Under the pieces are notes generated by a model. It was not told the DNA's origin. It worked only from the letters and a program-made list of their open reading frames with translations, and searched no databases. This document shows, one piece after another, positions 7,832 through 16,433 of a DNA stretch of 64,000 nucleotides. Origin of the DNA: SHWB01 sp050246875. Lineage in GTDB: Bacteria; Pseudomonadota; Alphaproteobacteria; UBA6615. How positions within the stretch are numbered: position 1 is the first letter of the stretch; every line of letters starts with the position of its first letter. The stretch lies in the NCBI GenBank assembly GCA_050246875.1, contig JBFWVF010000007.1, forward strand, positions 124,001 to 188,000. The letters are read 5' to 3'. Position numbers and translations under genes: made by a program.

Positions 7832-8773
7832 CTATTCGGCCGCGCGGGCAAGGGCCGCGCTGCTGCCCGACAACAATTTGTCGAGCCAGGCAGCCTGCAC
7901 GCCGGCCACCTTCGCCAGATGCTCGGTGTTGGAATAGAGGCTCATGTGATCGACGCCCTCGACGATCGCCATGTGCTTGTTGGGGCAGGTGATGGCGTTG
8001 AAGGCCTCGATCTCGAGGTCGGCCGAGGTGATGTTGTCGCCCTTGGCGACCGCCATCATCACCGGCGTCTCGGTGATGCGCTGGGCGAACGGCGACACCT
8101 TGTACTGCAGCAGCAGCTCGACCGACTCGATGGTGTTCACATGCTCGTGGCGCGGCGCCTCGCGCTTCTTGATGTCGTTGAAGATGGTGCAGACATGCGG
8201 GAACGGCCAGGCCGACAGCTCCTCGTCGGGCTTGGTCGTCGACATCGGCATCAGCTTCGACGCCTCGCCCTTGAAGCGGCGCTTGCGGTCCTCGTAGATG
8301 AGGTTCATCAGCTGCGCGAACTTCCGCTCGCCGTGGCAACGCCGCATCGTCGGGAAGCCGTCGACGACGGGGATCGTCGAGATGGCGAACTTGGCGCGAT
8401 GGTCGAGCGCGGCGGTGATGATGACGTGGCCGCCGCTGTAGGAGATGCCCCACACGCCGGTGCGTGCCGGGTCGAACTCCTTCTGCTCGTTGGCCCAGGA
8501 CAGGGCGTTGCGGTAGTCCTCGATCTGGTCCCACGGATTGAGGTGCTGGCGCGGGTTGCCGCCGCTCTCGCCGAAACGGCGGTAATCGAACAGCAGGCAG
8601 GCGACGCCGATCTTCGTGAATGCCTGCGCGTAGTACGGCATCACGATTTCCTTCGTGTAGCACCAGCCGCCGGCCATGATGACCAGCGGCACCGGCCCGC
8701 TCGCCTTGTCGGGCATGTGGACGACGCCGCGGACAGTATCGCCACCGCTGTTGAACTCGACCTTGCGTTCCAT
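7832..8773 (-). CDS. Alpha/beta hydrolase (dienelactone hydrolase / S15-like esterase)
   Basis: The ATG at 8773 is preceded by GGGAGGAGCGAAG and gives 313 residues; the frame is open further upstream but without support. The fold is an alpha/beta hydrolase: an oxyanion-type MAGGWCYTKE segment near residue 35, DYRRFGESGG near 63, the nucleophile motif GISYSGGH (likely S111) and a C-terminal VEGVDHMSLYS supplying the histidine. Family members are cytosolic esterases or C-C hydrolases. It sits between the acyl-CoA ligase and the TRAP binding proteins, so it probably processes an imported ester or a pathway intermediate. The substrate is unknown. Confidence 0.82.
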   Translation of the reverse strand: MERKVEFNSGGDTVRGVVHMPDKASGPVPLVIMAGGWCYTKEIVMPYYAQAFTKIGVACLLFDYRRFGESGGNPRQHLNPWDQIEDYRNALSWANEQKEFDPARTGVWGISYSGGHVIITAALDHRAKFAISTIPVVDGFPTMRRCHGERKFAQLMNLIYEDRKRRFKGEASKLMPMSTTKPDEELSAWPFPHVCTIFNDIKKREAPRHEHVNTIESVELLLQYKVSPFAQRITETPVMMAVAKGDNITSADLEIEAFNAITCPNKHMAIVEGVDHMSLYSNTEHLAKVAGVQAAWLDKLLSGSSAALARAAE

Positions 8774-8850
8774 CTTCGCTCCTCCCGGGTTGCGGGTTGC
8801 TCGCTGCCGCCCGCGCGCCGCCGTCCGGCGCGCGGAGCGGGTGTCCGACA

Positions 8851-10518
8851 TCAACGGCCGGCGGCCTGCTGCGCCGCCCCGGCCCCTTCCGCGGCGATTT
8901 TCGCCGCGATCTCGTCGCGCAGCACGTTCTTGCGGATCTTGCCCGCCGGCGTGCGCGGAAACGCCTCGATGACCTCCAGCCGCTCGGGAAACTTCTGCCG
9001 CGCCATGCCCGTCGTCTTGAGGAAGGCGGTCATGCCGGCGAGATCGAGCGTCGCACCGGCGTTGAGCACGACATAGGCGCAGCCGGTCTCGCCCAGCCGC
9101 GGGTGCGGCATGGCGACCACCGCCGCCTCCTGGATGGCCGGATGCCGGTGCAGCGCGTCCTCGACCTCGCGCGGCGAGAGATTCTCGCCGCCGCGGATGA
9201 TCAGGTCCTTCTTGCGGCCGGTGATGACGAGGCTGCCCTCCGGCGTCAGCACGGCGAGGTCGCCGGTGTGGAAGTAGCCGTCGGCGTCGAATGCCTCATT
9301 GTGCTCGGGGTCCGCGTAGCCCAGGCACATCTCCGGCCCGCGCGTGGCGATCTCGCCTTCCGTGCCCCGCGGCACCTCGCGCCCCGCCTCGTCCAGGAGG
9401 CGGACTTCGTGGCCGACGATGCGGCCCTCGGTCGTCGCGCCGATCTCCTCCTCGTCGCGCGAGGCGACGCCGAGCGTGACCGTCGGAGCCTCGGTCGAGC
9501 CGTAGATGCGCGCGCAGACGCAGCGCTCGAAGGTGCGGTGAGCGCGGTAGATGATCTCCGGCGGCACCGGCGCGCCGCCGCAGGGAAAATAACGCAGCGA
9601 CGGCAGGCGCTTGCCTTCCTTCGCACAGACCTCGGTCAATTCCTGCAGGAACACCGTCGCCGCCACGGTGAAGGTGACGCCGTGGCGCTCGACGAGCCCG
9701 ATCGCCGCCGCCGCGTCCCAGCGCTCCATGAAGACGACCGGCGCGCCGAGCACGAAGGGAAGCTGGATGCCATAGAGATAGCCAGTGATGTGCGTCACCG
9801 GCGACGGCATCAGGATGACGTCGCGGCCATCGAGACCGAGGAACTTCGAGAAGGCCTGGTTCTCGGTATCGATGGTGTTGTGGCTGTGCAGCACGCCCTT
9901 GGGCCGGCCCGTCGTGCCCGAGGTATACATGATCAGCTTGACGGCGTTGGCGTCGACCTGCGGCAGCGTCCCCGGCCCGTCCGCCCCCGCCTTCAGCAGG
10001 TCGGCGAAGCCGACGCAGCCCGCCGCCTCGCCGCGCACGGTGACGACATGCGCCAAGTCGGGCAGGTCCGCGCGGTGGCGCTCGACCATCGCCACGTAAT
10101 CGAAGTTGCGGAAGCTGGTCGGGATGAAGAAGGCCTTGGTGCCGGCATCCTTGAGGATGTAGGCGACCTCGGCATCACGGTAGATCGGGATGATCGGGTT
10201 GACGACGAGGCCGAGCATGGCCGCGGCGACATCGATCACCACCGCTTCCGACCAGTTGGGAAGCTGGAAGCTGACCACGTCGCCGGCCGCGAGCCCCATG
10301 CGGACCAGCGCCCCGGCCAGCGCTGTCGCCTGCGCGTCGACATCGCGCGCCGTCAGCCGCGCCTCGCCGTCGATGATCATCACCTGGCCCGGGTCGCGCG
10401 CAAGCTGCGCGGCGACGAGGTCGGCCAGCGTGCGGTCGCGCCAGATGCCGCTCGCCGTGTTGGCGGCGATCGTCGCCGCGTCGAGGCGCGTGCTCCAGCC
10501 GCTCGGGTCCTGTCGCAT
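8851..10518 (-). CDS. AMP-dependent acyl-CoA synthetase / acid-CoA ligase
   Basis: The 555-residue protein belongs to the ANL adenylating family. The P-loop MYTSGTTGRPKG appears near residue 205, the A5-type YGSTEAPTVT near 345, the DGYFHTGDLA motif near 420 and the C-terminal lysine region RTPAGKIRKNVLR near residue 530. It activates a carboxylic acid to acyl-AMP and then transfers it to CoA in the cytosol. The start ATG has GGGAGGACGGCC upstream. Together with the acyl-CoA dehydrogenase and enoyl-CoA hydratase genes immediately upstream in the same orientation it forms a beta-oxidation-like set. The acid may be what the TRAP system imports (inference). Confidence 0.92.
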   Translation of the reverse strand: MRQDPSGWSTRLDAATIAANTASGIWRDRTLADLVAAQLARDPGQVMIIDGEARLTARDVDAQATALAGALVRMGLAAGDVVSFQLPNWSEAVVIDVAAAMLGLVVNPIIPIYRDAEVAYILKDAGTKAFFIPTSFRNFDYVAMVERHRADLPDLAHVVTVRGEAAGCVGFADLLKAGADGPGTLPQVDANAVKLIMYTSGTTGRPKGVLHSHNTIDTENQAFSKFLGLDGRDVILMPSPVTHITGYLYGIQLPFVLGAPVVFMERWDAAAAIGLVERHGVTFTVAATVFLQELTEVCAKEGKRLPSLRYFPCGGAPVPPEIIYRAHRTFERCVCARIYGSTEAPTVTLGVASRDEEEIGATTEGRIVGHEVRLLDEAGREVPRGTEGEIATRGPEMCLGYADPEHNEAFDADGYFHTGDLAVLTPEGSLVITGRKKDLIIRGGENLSPREVEDALHRHPAIQEAAVVAMPHPRLGETGCAYVVLNAGATLDLAGMTAFLKTTGMARQKFPERLEVIEAFPRTPAGKIRKNVLRDEIAAKIAAEGAGAAQQAAGR

Positions 10519-10534
10519 GGCCGTCCTCCCCGGC

Positions 10535-11707
10535 CTACTCGGTCGCCAGCTTCAGGCGATTGGTGATGTTGTTCTTCTGGATCGCCGACGACCCGCCGAA
10601 AATCGGCATGACCAGAATGTCGCGCACATAGCGCTCCATGTCGAAGTCCTTGATGTAGCCGTAGGCGCCCATTACCTCTTGGCAGGACAGCACGACCTGC
10701 TTGGCGGTGTCGCAGACATAGAGCTTGGCCATCGAGGTCTCGACCGAGGCCGGCTGCCGTTGGTCGAGCAGCCAGGCCGCGTGGTAGGTCATCAGCCGGC
10801 AGGCATGCACCTTCGTGCGCGCATCGGCCAGCATGTGGCGGATCGACTGGTAGGCCGAAACGGGTTTGCCGAACTGGCGGCGCTGCTCGGCGTATTCCCA
10901 GGCGTCGTCGACGGCGGCGGCGGCGACGCCCAGCGCCAGCGAGGCCACCTCGATGCGCTCGACGTCGAGGCCGGGGCCGACGATCTTGCGCCAGCCGTCG
11001 TTCCAGCCTTCCTCGCCGCCGACGATGTTCTCGGCCGGGATCTCGACGTCGTCGAAGGTGACGTCGCAGGTCGCCGCGCCCTTGAAGCCGGTGGCGTCCT
11101 GGCGGCGGATGGTCACGCCCTTCGCCGTCGGCGGGATCAGCACGATCGACAGGTTCTTGTAGCGCGGCGCCGCCGGGTCGCTCTTCACCACGGCATAGAT
11201 GTAATCGGCGATGTCGGCGCCCGAACAGAAGCGCTTGGCGCCGTTGATCGTCACCGTGCCGCCATTGCCCTTGCGCGTGGCGGTGGTGCGCACGCCGGCG
11301 ACGTCGGCGCCGACATCGGGCTCGGTGATGCCGTAGGCGAAGATCAGCTTGCCGGCGGCAAGGTCGGGCAGCAGGCGCTTCTTCTGTTCCGGGGTGCCGA
11401 CTTCCTCGATGTTCATGCCGCCGTAGCAGGCCGACATGATGTACGGCACGGCCACCGCCATCGAGCGGCGCGCCAGCTCCTCGATGGTGATCATGGTGGC
11501 GAGGATGTCGCGGCCGGAGCCGCCGTATTCCTCGGGCACCGTCATGCCCATGACGCCGAGGTCGGCGAGCTTCGCGAACACGTCGCGCGGAAAATGGTTG
11601 TCGCGGTCCCAGGCGCGCGCCGCCTCGCGCGGCATCTCCGCCTCGACGAAACGCTTCAGCGTCTCGCGCAGCATGACGACGTGCCCGGGCGTGCCGAAGA
11701 AGTCCAT
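10535..11707 (-). CDS. Acyl-CoA dehydrogenase
   Basis: The 390-residue protein has the acyl-CoA dehydrogenase architecture: an N-terminal helical domain, a central beta domain with YGITEPDVGADVAGVRTTA (FAD and substrate contacts), and a C-terminal helical domain with VMGAYGYIKDFDMERYVRDILVMPIFGGSSAIQKN. The C-terminal EVMGAYGYIKD segment covers the usual flavin-contacting stretch. It introduces a trans double bond into an acyl-CoA, with electrons going to ETF. The start ATG follows GGGAGGAGCC. It is 16 bases upstream of the CoA ligase gene and 24 downstream of the enoyl-CoA hydratase gene, so the three probably form one transcript. Confidence 0.93.
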   Translation of the reverse strand: MDFFGTPGHVVMLRETLKRFVEAEMPREAARAWDRDNHFPRDVFAKLADLGVMGMTVPEEYGGSGRDILATMITIEELARRSMAVAVPYIMSACYGGMNIEEVGTPEQKKRLLPDLAAGKLIFAYGITEPDVGADVAGVRTTATRKGNGGTVTINGAKRFCSGADIADYIYAVVKSDPAAPRYKNLSIVLIPPTAKGVTIRRQDATGFKGAATCDVTFDDVEIPAENIVGGEEGWNDGWRKIVGPGLDVERIEVASLALGVAAAAVDDAWEYAEQRRQFGKPVSAYQSIRHMLADARTKVHACRLMTYHAAWLLDQRQPASVETSMAKLYVCDTAKQVVLSCQEVMGAYGYIKDFDMERYVRDILVMPIFGGSSAIQKNNITNRLKLATE

Positions 11708-11731
11708 GCGGGCGGCTCCTCCCGGGCTGGC

Positions 11732-12526
11732 TCAGCGGCCGGTGAACTTCGGCTTCTCGCGGGCGAGGAAGGCGCGCGTGGCGATACGGTGGTCCTCCGT
11801 CATCGCGCTCATCGCCTCGAAGTTGAAGGCGGCGTCGAGCACGGCGCTGGCCACCTGCTTGAGGCCGCGGTTGACCGAGGCCTTGGTGTAGCGGATCGCC
11901 GTCATCGGTCCACTCGCCAGCCGCTCGGCCATGCCGAAGGCGGTGGCGTCGAGCTGGTCGCCCGGCACCGCCTTGTTGATGAGGCCGACCGCCGCCGCGT
12001 CCGTCGCCGTCAGCAGGTCGCCGGTCATCAGGTATTCCTTGGCGCGGGCATAGCCGATGAGCTGCGGCCAGATGACGGCGCCGCCGTCGCCGGCGACGAG
12101 GCCGACCAGCACGTGCGGATCGCCGATCTTCGCCCGCTCGTCGGCGTAGATGATGTCGCAGAACAGCGCGATGGTGGCGCCGAGGCCGACGGCGTGGCCG
12201 GGCAGGCGGGCGATGATCGGCTTCTCCAGCTCGATCAGGCTGTTGATCAGCCGCTTGCCTTCCCAGCATGTGCGCGCGAAGGCCGCCGGGTCGCCCTGCA
12301 TCTCGGTCAGCCATTCCATGTCGCCGCCGGCGCAGAACGCCTTGCCGGCGCCGGTCAGCACGACGACGTCGGCGTCGTGGTCGGCATCGACGTCATAGAA
12401 GATGCGCGACAGCTCCTCGTGCATCGTGCGATTGACGGCGTTGAGGTGCTCGGGGCGCGACAGGGTGAGGACGAGGATGCGGCCGCGCCGCTCCGCCTTG
12501 ATCGTCTCGTAGCTGTCGTAATTCAC
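11732..12526 (-). CDS. Enoyl-CoA hydratase/isomerase (crotonase family)
   Basis: I place the start at the GTG at 12526 (GGGGAA upstream), giving 264 residues, the normal crotonase length; the frame is open for 29 more codons upstream. Crotonase features are visible: LSRPEHLNAVNRTMHEEL, the oxyanion loop AFCAGGDMEWL, the second loop LPGHAVGLGATIALFCD and the C-terminal KASVNRGLKQ helix. Members hydrate or isomerise enoyl-CoA esters. It is the first gene of the ligase/dehydrogenase/hydratase group and is transcribed divergently from a TetR regulator gene 144 bases away, the usual arrangement for local control. Confidence 0.9.
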   Translation of the reverse strand: MNYDSYETIKAERRGRILVLTLSRPEHLNAVNRTMHEELSRIFYDVDADHDADVVVLTGAGKAFCAGGDMEWLTEMQGDPAAFARTCWEGKRLINSLIELEKPIIARLPGHAVGLGATIALFCDIIYADERAKIGDPHVLVGLVAGDGGAVIWPQLIGYARAKEYLMTGDLLTATDAAAVGLINKAVPGDQLDATAFGMAERLASGPMTAIRYTKASVNRGLKQVASAVLDAAFNFEAMSAMTEDHRIATRAFLAREKPKFTGR

Positions 12527-12597
12527 CGCGTTTCCCCGTCTTCTGCCCATTGCCCGGACCCTCGCCCGGCACGGCGGTGGAGTCAACGGTCCGAATG

Positions 12598-12612
12598 GTG
12601 AATCACGGTTCA
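12598..12612. promoter_or_regulatory. Candidate TetR operator between hydratase and regulator genes
   Basis: The divergent intergenic region holds two small overlapping dyads: GTGA-A-TCAC at 12598-12606 and TGAA-N6-TTCA at 12599-12612, followed by a T-run. The location between a TetR gene and its divergent catabolic operon fits an operator. The dyads are short enough that chance cannot be excluded. Confidence 0.35.
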
Positions 12613-12670
12613 TTTTTTGACGACACGCCGTGCCGTACTAACATGCCACCGCCCGCGCCACCGGAACGCC

Positions 12671-13336
12671 ATGAAAATGCCCCGCAGGAAGGCCCCCGCC
12701 GCCCGCCCGACACGGGCGGAGAAGTCCGCCGCCACCCGCCGCGCGCTGATTCGCGCCGCGACCGAAGTGGTCGGCGAGCACGGCTATGCCGGAGCGTCGG
12801 TGGCGCGCATCACGGCGCGCGCCAAGGTCGCGCAGGGCACCTTCTACAACTACTTCCGCTCGCGCCAGGACCTGCTCGACAGCCTGCTGCCGCAGCTCGG
12901 CCGCGATCTCCTCGACCATGTGCGCGCCGAGGTCGCCGGCAGCGCCGGGGTGGCCGACATGGAGGCGCGCGGCCTGCGCGCCTTCTTCGATTTCCTGGTC
13001 GACGTCCCCGGCTTCTACCGCGTGCTCAACGAGGCCGAGACGCTGGCGCCGCGGGCTCACAAGCGGCACTTCGCGCTGCTCACCGACCGCTACGTCGCGG
13101 CGCTGGCGCGTGCGCAGCAGGCCGGCGAGCTGCAGGGCTACCGCCCCGACGAGCTCGAGGCGCTGGTCTACATCCTGATGGCGGCGCGCAGCTATCTCGC
13201 CCTGCGCTATGCGGTGCACGGCAAGCGCATGCGCCGCGTGCCCGACAGCGTCGTCGCGACCTGGGCGAAGTTCGTCGCCAGCGGGCTGGGAACGACAGCC
13301 CCCGCTCCCGGGCGGCGGAAGACCTACGCCACGTAG
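12671..13336 (+). CDS. TetR/AcrR family transcriptional regulator
   Basis: The ATG at 12671 gives 221 residues. The N-terminal helix-turn-helix is typical: RRALIRAATEVVGEHGYAGASVARI followed by AKVAQGTFYNYFRSRQDLLDSLLP (cores only), where GTFYNYFxSRxDLL is the TetR recognition-helix signature. The C-terminal ligand domain (residues 80-205) is helical and shows no close subfamily signature. Such proteins are cytosolic dimeric repressors released by a small ligand. Divergent orientation to the CoA catabolic genes suggests that the ligand is an acyl-CoA or the imported acid (inference). Its 3' end overlaps the convergent hydrolase gene by 13 bases. Confidence 0.88.
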   Translation: MKMPRRKAPAARPTRAEKSAATRRALIRAATEVVGEHGYAGASVARITARAKVAQGTFYNYFRSRQDLLDSLLPQLGRDLLDHVRAEVAGSAGVADMEARGLRAFFDFLVDVPGFYRVLNEAETLAPRAHKRHFALLTDRYVAALARAQQAGELQGYRPDELEALVYILMAARSYLALRYAVHGKRMRRVPDSVVATWAKFVASGLGTTAPAPGRRKTYAT

Positions 13337-15246
13337 CGCTCGGCGCGGTCGCGGCCGGCGAAGACCGGCGCCAGCAGGCGCGCGCGGGCAACGGCGGCCT
13401 CGGCGTCGACCGGCAGCAGCAGGCCCTCGGCGACGTTGCGCGCGGCGGCGGCGGCCACCCGCGCGACATAGTCGTCGTGACCGGCATAGCGCTCCTCCAG
13501 CGACGGCCGTGGATCGCCGGCGGCGAGGCGTTGCGCGCGGGTCAGGGCGAAGGGAATGAAGCCGCCGATGACGCTGAACAGGTCGCCCTCGCCGTGGCCG
13601 GCGCAGCGCAGGTTCCAGCCGGTGAAGGTGCCGAGGGGAGCATCGAGGAACGGGTGACGCAGGCCGCCCAGCGCATTGCCGTCGGCATCGGGCACCGGCA
13701 CGAGCACGCGCACCGCCTCGCCGGGCGCCGGCGCATCGTCGCAGCCGGCGGCGATGCCATTGGCGCGGTCCGGCGTCACGATGCCCGGCAGGACGGGGAA
13801 GCGGCGGCGGTATTCGGCCAGCGTCACCAGCGTGCCCTCCGCCGGGGTCGGGAAGCGGCTGGCCGGCGGCGGCGTGCCATCGTCGACCCAGCGCGCCAGT
13901 GCCAGCAGCAGCGGCTTCAGCGGCGCCGTGTAGTCGAGCGGGCTCGGCGTCAGCAGCGCCATGTCGGCCGGCGGCGGCTCGGTGACCGAGTGCTGCACGC
14001 CCGACGCCAGGTAGAGGCGCACATTGTCCGGCTGCGCGAAGGTCGCGGTCCCGTCCGAGACGAGCAGCGAACCGCGCGCCGCCCACAGTTCGGACTCGGT
14101 GTCGAAGTGGACGATCTTCGGCAGATGCCCCGCCGCGCGGCAGCGCGCCAGCACGTCGTCGGTCCTGCCGGTCGCCGTATTGGCCACCGGATGATAGGCA
14201 AAAGGATAGCCGGCGCCGGGGAAGTCGTTGTCCTCGTGCTGGCGCGAGAAGCGTCCGGGCTGGGCGAAGCGGGCGTTGGTGAAAGTCTTGCGCGAGCCGG
14301 CGACGACCGGCATCGCCGCGTCGAACACCGGCCGCCCGGCGAGGTCGGCGTTGAAGCCCTGCCACAGGAAGTCGCGCACGAAGCGGCCCGACTGCGAGAC
14401 GCCGAACATCATCGCATGGCGCACCGCCGGCCTTCCGTCGACGGCCAGCGGGTTGGCGTTGCCATCGGCATCCGCCGCGTCGTGGCGCAGGAACGAGACG
14501 ATGTCGCGCACGCTGGCGAAGGCGAGGCCGGAGACGGCGGAGGCGGTGGCCTTGTAGGTGAACTCGTAGATCGCGCCGCTGTCGAAGCCGGCGGGGCGCG
14601 CAACGACGATCTGGCGGTCGCTGCGCCAGTCCCAGGCGAGGTCGGCCGGCGTCGCACGGGCATCGCCGGTGCGCGCGCGCACCGTCAGTTTCGCGCCCGC
14701 TCGATCGTCGGCCGCCGGCCAGGTCAGCGGCGCGGCGAAGGCCGGCGCCGTGCCGGTGTCGGTCCATTCCTCGCGGCTTTCACCGACGAGCGGACCCTGG
14801 CCATCCATGGCGGTCGGAAACTGCGCCCGCAACGCGCCCTGCCCGGCCGGCAGGTCGGCCTGCCAGCCGCTCCACACCAGCGTGAAGCCCTCGTTGAGCA
14901 GGAAGCCGGCGCCGGCGTCGAGCAGCGGATCGTCGATGCCCGACGGCACGGTGCCGTTGAGGCGCGGGATGGCGCGCGGGAAGCCGCGATTGGGCACGTC
15001 GTAGAGCAGCCAGCCATTGCCACGTCCGGGCTCCAGCGGGCGGGCAATGGCGACGTCGACGCGCCAGCGCACGCGGCCGTTCTCGTCGCGCGGCGCGCGG
15101 TCGAGGTCGACGATGCCGGCGTTGCCGGGCGCGGCGGGATCGCTCGCGCCATCGACATGCCCGATCAGCAGTTCATAGGCGCCGGCGCCGAAGCGGCGGC
15201 CGCCGAAGGCCGGCGTGCGACGCGTGGTGATGGTGAGTTTCAGCAT
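13324..15246 (-). CDS. Large alpha/beta hydrolase-domain protein (Abhydrolase_10-like)
   Basis: The 640-residue protein has no signal peptide. It contains VSQSGRFVRDFLWQGFN near residue 283, a GxSxSGR nucleophile-elbow-like motif, and ENDFPGAGYPFAYHPVANTATGRTDDVLARC further on. The overall layout and length match the uncharacterised alpha/beta hydrolase domain family found next to catabolic genes in alphaproteobacteria. No biochemical role can be assigned; esterase or amidase activity is the family guess. The start ATG at 15246 lacks a strong ribosome site, so a slightly later start is possible. A terminator-like hairpin lies just upstream, closing the next gene's transcript. Confidence 0.65.
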   Translation of the reverse strand: MLKLTITTRRTPAFGGRRFGAGAYELLIGHVDGASDPAAPGNAGIVDLDRAPRDENGRVRWRVDVAIARPLEPGRGNGWLLYDVPNRGFPRAIPRLNGTVPSGIDDPLLDAGAGFLLNEGFTLVWSGWQADLPAGQGALRAQFPTAMDGQGPLVGESREEWTDTGTAPAFAAPLTWPAADDRAGAKLTVRARTGDARATPADLAWDWRSDRQIVVARPAGFDSGAIYEFTYKATASAVSGLAFASVRDIVSFLRHDAADADGNANPLAVDGRPAVRHAMMFGVSQSGRFVRDFLWQGFNADLAGRPVFDAAMPVVAGSRKTFTNARFAQPGRFSRQHEDNDFPGAGYPFAYHPVANTATGRTDDVLARCRAAGHLPKIVHFDTESELWAARGSLLVSDGTATFAQPDNVRLYLASGVQHSVTEPPPADMALLTPSPLDYTAPLKPLLLALARWVDDGTPPPASRFPTPAEGTLVTLAEYRRRFPVLPGIVTPDRANGIAAGCDDAPAPGEAVRVLVPVPDADGNALGGLRHPFLDAPLGTFTGWNLRCAGHGEGDLFSVIGGFIPFALTRAQRLAAGDPRPSLEERYAGHDDYVARVAAAAARNVAEGLLLPVDAEAAVARARLLAPVFAGRDRAERYVA

Positions 15247-15295
15247 GACCGCCCGCGAATGTCAGGGGGCGCGATCATAGCCATTTTCGCGCACG

Positions 15296-15322
15296 AAAAA
15301 CCCCTCCCCGCGAGGGGAGGGG
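15296..15322 (-). terminator. Intrinsic terminator after VOC dioxygenase-like gene
   Basis: Positions 15301-15322 form a GC-rich stem (CCCCTCCCC pairing with GGGGAGGGG) and, read on the minus strand, are followed by TTTTT at 15300-15296. It sits 22 bases past the stop of the minus-strand VOC gene and before the next gene in the same direction. Confidence 0.8.
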
Positions 15323-15343
15323 TCGTTCGATGGCGATCGCCGG

Positions 15344-16300
15344 TCAGGTGCTGAGATGGTGGATGAAGCGGTCCGGCGGGCCCTCGCCCCACTGCGAGCG
15401 CAGGCCTTCCTCGGCGGCGACGATGCGCGAGCCGTAGTCGATGTTGAGCACGTCCGTATCGGTCCAGTGCTCGTGCACGCGGCCCCACGGGTCGCACCAG
15501 TAGTCGTAGATCTGGCTGCCGAGGACATGACGGCCGAGGCCCCACATGTGTTCGTACTTGTCCATGCCCATGAGGTGCTCGTGGCCCATCACCACGTCGT
15601 CGATGTCCTGCACCTCGTAGGAGACGTGGTTGAAGCCGCCACGCTCGGCCTGCACGTACAGGAAGACGTGGTGGTCGACATACTCCTTGCCGCGGTTGAT
15701 GCGGTTGAAGGAGAGGATGACGTTGTCCTTGTCGCCGGCGTAGACGTCGTCGGAACCGATGAGGCCGATGTGGTGCCGGATCCAGGCGATCGACTCCTTG
15801 AGCTTCGGCGTGCCGAAGACGCCGTGGCCGCAGCGCTTCACATGCGACGGGCCGGGGTCGAGGCGCATCAGGTCGCCGGCGCGGCGATACTTGGCGTCGC
15901 CCCAGTTGAGCACCGCCTCGCGCGCCTTCAGCGGCTTCACCTTCTCGATGCCGGTGACGATCTCGATCTGGTAGCCGTTCGGCTCGGTCAGGCGCACGCG
16001 CTTGCCGCCGCCGGGCTCGTCGATGTCCTCGACCTCGGAGGCGCCGGGCGCCATCTTCGCCAGCCGCTTCAGGTCGTCGACGCTGTCGGCGTAGAAGGCG
16101 AGGCCGACGACCTTGGGGTCGCCCTTCTCGGTGACGTGCAGGTGGTGGTCGGGGTCGGTGCCGCGCATGAACAACTTGTCGGCCGTGCGCTCGGCCCGGA
16201 CCATGCCGAAATTGGTGAGGAACTCTTCCTGCTTGTCGAGATCGGGCGAGCGCAGGCGCGCCCAGGCGATGTCCTCGACGCGGATGATCGGCTCTGCCAT
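15344..16300 (-). CDS. VOC-superfamily extradiol (catechol 2,3-) dioxygenase-like protein
   Basis: The ATG at 16300 has GGAGGAGAGACAGCC upstream and gives 318 residues, the length of two-domain extradiol dioxygenases. Two vicinal-oxygen-chelate repeats are visible: an N-terminal one from IAWARLRSPDLDKQEEFL to ITEPNGYQIE-like sequence, and a C-terminal one starting HVKRCGHGVF. Metal-ligand candidates are the His of the GHGVFGTP segment, the His in GGFNHVSYEVQD, and the Glu of RVHEHWTD near the C-terminus. Family members cleave catechols or related diols with Fe(II). The gene is divergent from a TetR gene, with two perfect inverted repeats between them. Confidence 0.8.
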   Translation of the reverse strand: MAEPIIRVEDIAWARLRSPDLDKQEEFLTNFGMVRAERTADKLFMRGTDPDHHLHVTEKGDPKVVGLAFYADSVDDLKRLAKMAPGASEVEDIDEPGGGKRVRLTEPNGYQIEIVTGIEKVKPLKAREAVLNWGDAKYRRAGDLMRLDPGPSHVKRCGHGVFGTPKLKESIAWIRHHIGLIGSDDVYAGDKDNVILSFNRINRGKEYVDHHVFLYVQAERGGFNHVSYEVQDIDDVVMGHEHLMGMDKYEHMWGLGRHVLGSQIYDYWCDPWGRVHEHWTDTDVLNIDYGSRIVAAEEGLRSQWGEGPPDRFIHHLST

Positions 16301-16391
16301 GGCTGTCTCTCCTCCGTGACGCGCGCTTTCTTTGCCGAAGCGTAGCGCGCCCGCGTGACGCGGCAAAGGCGCCGCCTTGTCCTCTCGCGCT

Positions 16392-16409
16392 CCATACGGT
16401 AGCGTATGG
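16392..16409. promoter_or_regulatory. Operator-like inverted repeat, copy 1 (CATACG-N4-CGTATG)
   Basis: CCATACG at 16392-16398 and CGTATGG at 16403-16409 form a perfect 7-bp dyad with a 4-base spacer. The same ATACG-N4-CGTAT core recurs 46 bases downstream. Both lie in the 133-base region between the divergent VOC and TetR genes, or just inside the latter. Duplicated identical half-sites strongly suggest binding by the adjacent TetR protein. Confidence 0.7.
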
Positions 16410-16433
16410 GAAGGTTAGGATCGGGAGGCGGCG

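Noticed and set aside
8774..8854. Extended N-terminus for the alpha/beta hydrolase
   Set aside because: The Arg-rich extension lacks a ribosome site, whereas GGGAGGAGCGAAG precedes the ATG at 8773.
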